The translations under genes and the position numbers were made by a program. A stretch of DNA of 64,000 nt from Diphasiastrum complanatum (lineage: Eukaryota > Streptophyta > Lycopodiopsida > Lycopodiales > Lycopodiaceae): positions 13,388,144-13,452,143 of the forward strand of contig CM055114.1 of NCBI GenBank assembly GCA_029204225.1. Reading direction: 5' to 3'. Below are positions 57,197 to 64,000 of this stretch, piece by piece; the first letter of the stretch is position 1, and the number at the start of each line of letters is the position of its first letter. The notes beneath the pieces are model-generated. The model searched no databases. It was not told the origin of the DNA and saw only the letters and a program-made list of their open reading frames with translations.

Positions 57197-57900
57197 GTGG
57201 TTCGATGGGATGCTGAAGCTCAGCAACGTTTTGAGAACTTGAAGGAGTCTGTGGCCACGGCTCTAGTTCTCAAGATTGTGGATACCCAGAAACCTTTTGA
57301 CCTAGAGACGGATGCAAGTGGCATTGTCGTAGGTGCAGTGTTGAGCCAAGAGGGTAGACCAGTAGCCTTTGAGAGTAAGAAGTTGACACCAGCTCAACAG
57401 AGATATCCTACACACGAGCAAGAGCTGTATGCAATTATACATGCACTCAAGGTGTGGAGACATTATTTATATGGCGCCGAGTTTTATGTGTACACAGATC
57501 ATCATACTTTAAGGTATTTTTGCACTCAGCCAGATTTGAAGGGCCGCCAAGCTTGGTGGGCCGAGCTGATGCAGGAATTTTATTTGGAAATTCGCTTCCG
57601 AAGAGGGAAGGAAACTGTGGTCGCTGATTTACTATCTCGTATACTGCATCAGATGAGCTTTACTGTGGTTGACAGTGGTCTCATGGAGGAGATTAAGAAG
57701 GCTCAAGAAAAGGACCCGCATTGTCAACGTGTGTGGCCTAATGCACGCAAGGTAGTCGACCAAACGGAAGAGTCAGTCGAAGCTGTCGCTTTCGTAGAGG
57801 CACACACCAGTACATATTTAACATACACCGTGAAGGATGGTATGTTATTGAGAAATGGAAAAGTTTTTGTGCCAGACGTGAAGGATCTTACTGGGTTTCA
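57197..57900 (+). pseudogene. Gypsy-3 RNase H
   Basis: FDLETDASGIVVGAVLSQ, YPTHEQELYAIIHALKVWRH, FYVYTDHHTLRYF and RRGKETVVADLLSRI are typical, with all acidic residues kept. It runs into an integrase lead-in (VKDGMLLRNGKVFVPD) and is cut near 57900. Confidence 0.88.
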
Positions 57901-57949
57901 GTGTTCAGTAAAAGCGCCATTTGTAAAGCCGCTTCAAATCTTTAAGGGT

Positions 57950-58023
57950 CGCCAGCGGTATGCCGTTGGGACCACTCGGTCCAAGACGCCAGCAGTATGC
58001 TGTCGGGACCATTCGGTCCAGGA
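57950..58023. repeat. Two tandem 37-bp units
   Basis: cgccagcggtatgccgttgg and cgccagcagtatgctgtcgg start units at 57950 and 57987, each ending in cggtcca-g-type words. It begins at the point where Gypsy-3 homology ends. Confidence 0.85.
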
Positions 58024-58122
58024 ACTGGTTGTCCTCATATCTGTCGCGGCTTGTGGTTCTGAGTGTTTCTTGCATGAACGTGAATGGGTTAAGCTCTTGG
58101 GGAACGGGCTCTAACCTGTCGG

Positions 58123-58345
58123 TTGAGTTGGATGGCTTGCTTGGGTGGAAGTTACCGGTTTATGGCTGTCCAGTCTGGCATGGCGTCAAGTTGGCTTCCA
58201 GCGCTCGTGATGAAGCTTTGAGTTGGTTAAGTCTGATGTAAGTCAGACGACTTGCTTGGAATGGATGTTACTCGTTCGTAACGAAACTTCGAGTTGGTTA
58301 AGTTTGATGTAAGTCGGGCGGCTCGCTTGGAGGGAAGTCACCCAC
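58123..58345. repeat. Tandem repeat of about 71 bp, CG-richer than surroundings
   Basis: gaagctttgagttggttaag...tgatgtaagtcagacgact (from 58209) and gaaacttcgagttggttaag...tgatgtaagtcgggcggct (from about 58280) are two units. A third, more diverged unit seems to precede them (58123) and another follow (about 58370). Confidence 0.75.
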
Positions 58346-58569
58346 ATCGGGACCCCCGATTTGGCATGGCTCCAGGTTGGATCTCAGTGTTGGTTTCTGA
58401 ACTTCAAGTTGGTTACGTCTGATCGTTGTTGGCGAGTTAGCTGCTTGTATGTCAAGGGGGATCGGACGGCAAGTGTTGAAAGCCGGGAAGCTAAGTCGTG
58501 GTTCCCGACTCCTTTTGGGATGCCTGCGCAACAACTAAGAATCCTAATGGCGAGCTGCTGGGCTTAGGT

Positions 58570-61487
58570 GTAGATGCCCCGTATGACTCCCACCAAATTA
58601 ACCCCAAGGCCCTCTGTGATAGCACTCTTGCAGCTGATCATCCAAACAAATCATCCTCATTCCTATATGTATCCAGCTGGGTAACAATCTTAATTATCTC
58701 ATTTGGGTCCCCACCTATGTATCTTTCCAAAAGTGTCATCTAGCCATCCATAAATTCCTCATTAGCTTCCTACCTCATCTTGTGGATGCAAAATTTTTCC
58801 TGTTGCGTGCAATGGTGAGTGCATCATCTCCCATTGTGCCATGCAAAACTCCTACACAATTGTACTCCAACAAGGGCTCTATGGCAGGATTCTCCCTCCA
58901 ACCCACCACCATTCGGTCCATGTGTTAATATATAAATCCCATGGTGGCTCCCTTCTATCCACAAACTCTAGCAATCTTGGGATAAGTCTCAAGAGGTTCA
59001 CAATCTTCTCAACATTTTTCCAAAAAGCCCTAGCATAATGGTCGTAATCTTATTTCCCTGACTTAGACCTACATGATGGCAATTGATGCCACTCTTTTCA
59101 GTAAGCACAAGGTGATGAAAGGCTACCCTCACATCCAACAAATTTCCCAACACGATGTACGCGTAGTCAACCTGGTTTCAAAGGCTTTCATAAGCTCATG
59201 ACTTCTCAACTACGAAACATGGCCAGCACTCTAGAACAAGAAGTGATGAAACATGACAGTCTTATCTGCTATTTGAAGAGCTAAATCAACGCAATTCAAA
59301 CTCCCAATGTCCTCAAACAATTACGCGAGACAATGACAAGTGTATTGCAGCAAAATTCTCCTTAGGAAACTCTTCCTCCAATATACAATTGGCACCCAAA
59401 ACAATTAGAGTCATTATCCATGATTACTTCCACAATATTTTGCAGCCCTAGGAAGAAAAGGACATCTCAATAGCAACACAATGAATAGCATGCATGATGG
59501 CCAATCTTAAAACTAAACAATACTATTGTAAAGCTCAAGTATTAGCAATATTACACTTCAGATGAATTAAACCTATTTTGTAGGTTCCCTAGATAGAATG
59601 CCAACAGTTTGAACTTTCTTAGAGCAAAATTTAGCAGGATGTCAAGGACAAATCATCATGTCAAAAACCTGTTCATTTACGAAACAAACTATAGATCAAC
59701 ATCAATTGATAAAGCAAACCTGAGTAAAATTGAGGGTGTTTGCCAAAGATGGAGACCAATGCATCTTCATAAATTTCTAGCAAGCTTAAAGTGGAACATA
59801 AAGGGTTCTGACATGTGTTCAAGGAAAAGATGCAAAGTTTCGTTAAGTATTAATGGATATATTCTCCAATTTTACTAAGGCCACTAGCATCCATGCTACG
59901 CAGAAAATTGAGCCATAAATACTAGAGCCAAAAAATAAATTAGCAGTTGGCGACATGTGTCAGACCAAATATCGAAAACAATGAATCCACTTATTACAAA
60001 ACACCTGCAACTTTGTGTGCACCAATGTTGCTTGCTCCTCTCCCTCAGGTCTGCAACTCTCAGTGGCTTACAACTAAGCTGGAGCCTGCTCGTTGTAGCT
60101 ATCATGTCTCCAAAATACTCATTTCTTATGAAATTACAGCATATGGCTTCAGCAAAGAAGAACCTCCTGGAAGCAACTCTAAACCTAGCCCTGTTTACAA
60201 TTTCAAGAAACTGATGAATGGCATGCTAACTCCCTTTAGAACTTGCCTGTCCCCACTTTCTTGAGCTTCCTTGTTGTATTTGTGTTTGTGTCTCATATAT
60301 TCCTGCTTTCCCTTCCCGTTTCTTGAAACTATTCACAGGCCTTGGCTTTGCTTGCAAGGTTAGTGATGGTGCACCGTTTTGAGATGCCCTTGTGCACTCC
60401 TTCACAACATTGCCACTCTCACTCAGCAAATGAGATATTATGCTTTGCAACGCCCTTGAAAGACATGATCACAGTAATTGCATTGAAGTCCTTTCATTCC
60501 TGAACCTCCCAAAGCTCTACTGGCCTCCACCACAGTGCGCTGCCACACATATGGACTTGGCTTCAACATCTTGAGCTTCTAGAAAAACATCCCCAAAAAA
60601 CTTGAAAAGTTAGGGCTTTTTGGCAACTTACACACTGGATTAAAGCAGTAGCAAAGCAAGGAAATGCCTATGGAAATTAGATTACCCCAATCTTCCAAAC
60701 TAGTCTGCAACAACTATAGCCCACCAAGTTGGCGGGTGCTCTTTGAAATCTACAAGAAACCTGAGATTGAGAAATGGTCAAGGCTTTTTAGTATGGGTGA
60801 GGAGAACTCTTTTACATATTACTTTTTGACTGTTAGAGACAAAGTCAAATGCTACTGATGTGGGAAATTTTGTCAGAAGTAAGATGCTGTAAGTTCTGGA
60901 TGGAATGTTCTGAAATTAGAAACAATGGTTTTATCCCAAAATAAAGGTCCTGGTAAACAGATTTGATCACTTAGGTTGTGTATTCTGGGATTCTCAGAGT
61001 TTATGGTGGGGAAATTTCATAGGAAATTTGCAAAGCTTGTGTGGGCATAATGGACGATGGTGGATTGGCATAGGACGGCAACAAGATGAAGGGAGATTGC
61101 ATCTGTGCAACCAAATAGTGCAAAATCATGAAAGTAGGGATTGTGCTGCTATTACCTACTCAATTATGAGGTCATGTAGTCACACCACATCAATAGTTAG
61201 TCACAAGTTTTTAGAGTTGTGAGAAAGAATTTGCTTACAGTCAAGTCTTTTGAGCTCATATGATCATATCACAGCTATCTGCTCTAAGGCACACAAGGTC
61301 TCATGCCTATGCTTCTTCTGTCCAATCAAATTTGTATTGAGTGCTTGACATTTTAACTGTAGATTATAGAATTATGTCCACACACAGCTATCTAGCTGGT
61401 GAGATTTTTGTCTTGCACTTTTAAGAATACCTGTCATGAAACAACATTCGAATCAGCAGAATTTATATTGACCTGTGAATAGAGCAG
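58570..61487. other. TASP1: Unassigned 3' part of intron 6
   Basis: Short frames on both strands without family features; no LTR or inverted ends found. Ends at the exon 7 acceptor. Confidence 0.5.
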
Positions 61488-61655
61488 GATGACCAACCAA
61501 AGGTTGAAAATCTGCACCACAGGACTAGCAATTCTTTGTCCTCAGACCTCATGAGATTGGCAGAAGACAGGGTCATGGACACTGTTGGAGCAGTGTGTAT
61601 TGATTTGGCAGGTAACATTGCAGCAGGAGTTTCCAGTGGAGGCATTTCCATGAAA
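61488..61655 (+). CDS. TASP1: Taspase exon 7 with catalytic threonine
   Basis: The exon completes the processing loop and reaches [17 protein letters not shown] and [12 protein letters not shown]. The Thr of DTVGAV (codon ACT 61581-61583) is the family nucleophile, exposed by cleavage after the preceding Asp; SSGG is also conserved. The acceptor is tagagcag at 61487; use of an AG three bases upstream (start 61485, adding Gln) is equally in frame. Donor is gtaagc, phase 0. Confidence 0.92.
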
Positions 61656-62091
61656 GTAAGCATACTTAAACTATCTTTTGCTGGAATTGTCCTTGAATGT
61701 TTCATTTCTTGTTTGTTGATGTGTATATGCAGATTGCAAATCAAGTAGTTCACTGCTGTGCATTACTTAAAATCTGTGTTATTGGCACTTCTGTGGACCA
61801 CATCTGTCGTCTTTTTCAAAACTTTGATTCTTTTTCATGATAAATATGTGCATCTTGGCAATCTCATCAGTGTACGTACCATCATATACATTCCGAGTGC
61901 ACCATGTCCATTCGTGAACGTTGCATGTATCTAGCAATTTTTTTTGTTGCTGCCATATATCCAGTATTGAGTTAGAATGTGCTTCTAGTTAAAAAATCAG
62001 TATGTGTATTGTAGGTTCTCTTTTAGGTGTGACCAATAGAGTATTCTTATTCTGTGTATTAATGTAGTATATATACCATGCTATTCACCAG

Positions 62092-62249
62092 GTGAAAGGG
62101 CGCATAGGTGTCGCAGCGATGTATGGTTCAGGATGTTGGGTCACCTTAGAAGATTCCAATGGATTACCAACTGGATGCAGTGTGTCAGGTGCTGGAGAAA
62201 ACCTTATTAAATGCTTGGCTGCACGGGAGTGCTGTATAGCAGCATCAAG
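62092..62249 (+). CDS. TASP1: Taspase exon 8
   Basis: Follows attcaccag and encodes VKGRIGVAAMYGSGCWV, then CSVSGAGENLIKCLAARECC, matching the beta-subunit core (GR.G.AA.YG.GCW and SG.GE) of threonine aspartases. It ends AAG in phase 2 with a consensus donor gtaagt. The next exon is not visible in the remaining 1.75 kb. Confidence 0.92.
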
Positions 62250-62889
62250 GTAAGTTTTGAGAATTCAGCTCAAGATTCTATATGGAATGTGTTTTGTTAA
62301 CTGTATTTCTTTAGAACAGCTCTTCTTTAAGCCTAGTTTCCTCATAAAGCTTTCTGAATACAGCACAGATCACAAGTGAAATTGAGATGAGGATATCTCC
62401 TATGCTTAATGAACTACTTTTCTCTATGGCCTTTCTGTGCTGTCAATTGAGTCAAGACTTGCATATTAGTCATCTCCCTTGAGAACATTCAAACAGAATC
62501 CGAACATGGATGCTGAGAACATTGTTGTTAGAGATGTTGCATAGTTCTTTGGGTGTATTTTGAAGTTAGATGCAAGTCATCAAGTGATTACAAGTTGTAC
62601 GAGGATGATAAACTAAATAATAAACTTTGTAGGTTTTCCAGAGTGAAAATTCACAGGTGAATAGCACGAGACAGTGGTCTGTAGACAAATAGAAGAAGAG
62701 ATGTATGCTACAGCTGAGGCTTTTAATCTGTACTTCAAATTGAGACACAAAGTATAAATTAAAGCATGGAAGTTCGTTCAGAGAAAGGAAATGATGAATT
62801 GAGTGAGAAAGTGCCCTTCAGAGAGAGAAGGAAAAATCTGAAAGTGATGACCAGTTCTATGCTCTGAGTCCTTCAAAGTGGACTTCATT

Positions 62890-64000
62890 ACAGACACGTT
62901 TCTTAGTTACATTTTTGTAATCGTGATGGTCATTCTGTTTAGCTTCTTGTAGTCTACAAAGAGGTAAATTATAAACATCGTCGTTTTTAGCAACCAAAGC
63001 ACTGGTGGCACCCAAGAATACTCACTAGGCTTGACCCATCCTAAGATACTCTTGAAGTTGTCTCCTCCCTCTGGATCATCTTATATGGTTGCGGAGATAC
63101 AATTGATTTGATGATTTGTTAAGAAGCAATTTAATTTGATGATCTAGACTCCTTGAAGGAGGAAAACCATAAAGTGACTGCTTAGTTAGCACACTATCAA
63201 ATCTTTATTTAATTTTCTTATGGATCCCACCTACTGGTATCTTCACCAAACGAATCGGTAAGAGCTAAATCATCATATGTTTAAGATGCATCAACGTTTT
63301 AGCTTTGGACGTAGTTGTCAAATCAGTGAACATCTTCCACCCATACAAATGGATCACCAAGGCCCACATTACCATTTGGTTCTACAAAATGAGACATTAT
63401 GCAATAATTTCGAACTTTGTAACATAGCCCTTCTTTAATGACACATTTCTATCGTAGAACCACTCCTTACATGATATACCATCTACTTCATCTAGGTTAA
63501 GGATATGAAGATCTAGCTGTCCTTCATAAAATTGAATCTATTACACTGTTCATGTGCTGCGAAAACAATCTGGGACCTGGATCACAACTTCTTTTTGAAT
63601 TCATGTGCTTGTGCTTTTCTTCTTGTCCTTTGGTTTCTTAACAAAAGAAGTCAATGATTTTTGGGTTTTGAAACCAGGAGTTGATGAAATTTCTTCTTAA
63701 TTTGATTAGTCTCATAAACAATCTTTGCACATTGAATCACATCTTCTGTAGCTTTAGTGTGCTTCTGTGATGCCTTCAACTTATAGTCCTTAGAAGTTAG
63801 GAAGCCCATGAACAAAATTTAGTTTGAAGAAGGTTGCATCAATCCGAGATTTATATCATGTTATGTGTTATGAAACCCTCGTATCTATACCTGAAGGAAT
63901 GTTCTTCCCATTTGCAATATGATAAACCTACAATAGTACTCAAAATCGTCCATGATTGAGCAAAAACTCAGTCTTGAAAGCCTCTTCACACTGCTTCAAG
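62890..64000 (-). pseudogene. Gypsy-4: decayed Ty3/Gypsy relic in intron 8
   Basis: The minus strand near 62930-63060 reads QLQEYLRMGQA, then in another frame a WVPPVLWLLK-like stretch and VDYKKLNRMTI, the lead-in to Gypsy RT, closely like DYKKLNKFTI of Gypsy-1. Further right the DNA shows degenerate frames in the position of protease and gag (63100-64000). Many stops. No taspase exon is seen here. Confidence 0.6.

Larger units (their letters stand above)
56041..57900 (+). mobile_element. Gypsy-3: internally deleted Ty3/Gypsy pol
   Basis: Plus-strand order: protease (56041-56790), RT palm and thumb (56775-57110), RNase H (57197-57660) and the start of integrase, ending by 57900. No LTR, gag, integrase core or primer-binding site was found. 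The relation to Gypsy-1 is close in RNase H. Confidence 0.85.
6521..62249 (+). other. TASP1: Threonine aspartase (taspase 1) gene, 3' end outside window
   Basis: Eight exons (198, 51, 121, 85, 82, 138, 168 and 158 bp) join in frame to about 333 codons of an asparaginase-2 family (Ntn-hydrolase) protein. Family members autocleave before a conserved Thr that becomes the N-terminal nucleophile; animal taspase 1 cleaves nuclear regulators after Asp, while plant substrates are little known. The predicted protein has the N-terminal HVGAGYH motif, NAGIGSNL, CDASVMDG, the loop before the nucleophile, and DTVGAV with the catalytic Thr near residue 257. About 75-90 C-terminal residues should lie past 64000, since family members have roughly 400. 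Introns are 18191, 5401, 6330, 13380, 584, 10406 and 436 bp. All sites are GT-AG except intron 1, which starts GC. I see no stop or frameshift, so the gene is probably intact. The identification is strong; exact ends of exons 1 and 7 are less sure. Confidence 0.9.

Noticed and set aside
60664-60858. Small gene or extra taspase exon at 60.7 kb
   Set aside because: Phase 0 joining of exons 6 and 7 already gives a continuous protein, and this frame has no resemblance to the family.
62250-64000. Taspase exon 9 inside the window
   Set aside because: I searched by eye for the C-terminal motifs after SGAGE...ARECC and found none; minus-strand Gypsy sequence occupies the right part.

Overview
This window looks like nuclear DNA of a land plant with a large, retrotransposon-rich genome. 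The basis is Ty1/Copia elements whose primer-binding sites match the plant initiator-Met tRNA end (TGGTATCAGAGC), chromodomain Ty3/Gypsy elements, an L1-like LINE, hAT DNA transposons, and one spliced host gene with introns up to 18 kb. The very long introns suggest a fern, lycophyte or gymnosperm rather than a compact angiosperm, but I cannot place the species.

The only host gene I can support is a threonine aspartase (taspase 1, asparaginase-2 family) on the + strand. I traced eight exons by eye, at 6521-6718, 24910-24960, 30362-30482, 36813-36897, 50278-50359, 50944-51081, 61488-61655 and 62092-62249. Their phases agree throughout and give about 333 codons, including the catalytic Thr (codon 61581-61583). 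The C-terminal exons lie beyond the window. Coding sequence is about 1 kb of a 55.7-kb span, so most of the window is intronic transposon DNA.

Layout. 1-2.4 kb: nothing recognised. 2.4-5.6 kb: decayed Copia-1 (minus) with its 5' LTR. 5.6-6.5 kb: 313-bp tandem repeat and GA-rich leader in front of exon 1. Intron 1 (6.7-24.9 kb): hAT transposase relic containing Gypsy-1 (minus, about 10.0-21.9 kb), itself containing a young Copia-2 (plus, 14078-19488, target duplication AATGG). Intron 2: two short hAT-like elements with perfect 8-bp target duplications (25386-25935 and 28854-29238) and a Gypsy relic. Intron 3: a perfect hairpin and otherwise unrecognised DNA. Intron 4: Copia-3 (plus, rearranged), Copia-4 (minus), then a LINE tail and a longer LINE. 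Intron 6: a mosaic of Copia-5, a Copia-6 fragment and Gypsy-3. After exon 8: a Gypsy-4 relic (minus) to the window end.

I see no CRISPR array, no rRNA or tRNA gene, and no convincing new multi-gene system. The most unusual signals are the 18-kb GC-AG intron with a three-layer transposon nest, a PCNA-binding-like motif in the LINE tail, and a Copia element that lost most of its reverse transcriptase while carrying a second, diverged copy of its integrase-RT linker.
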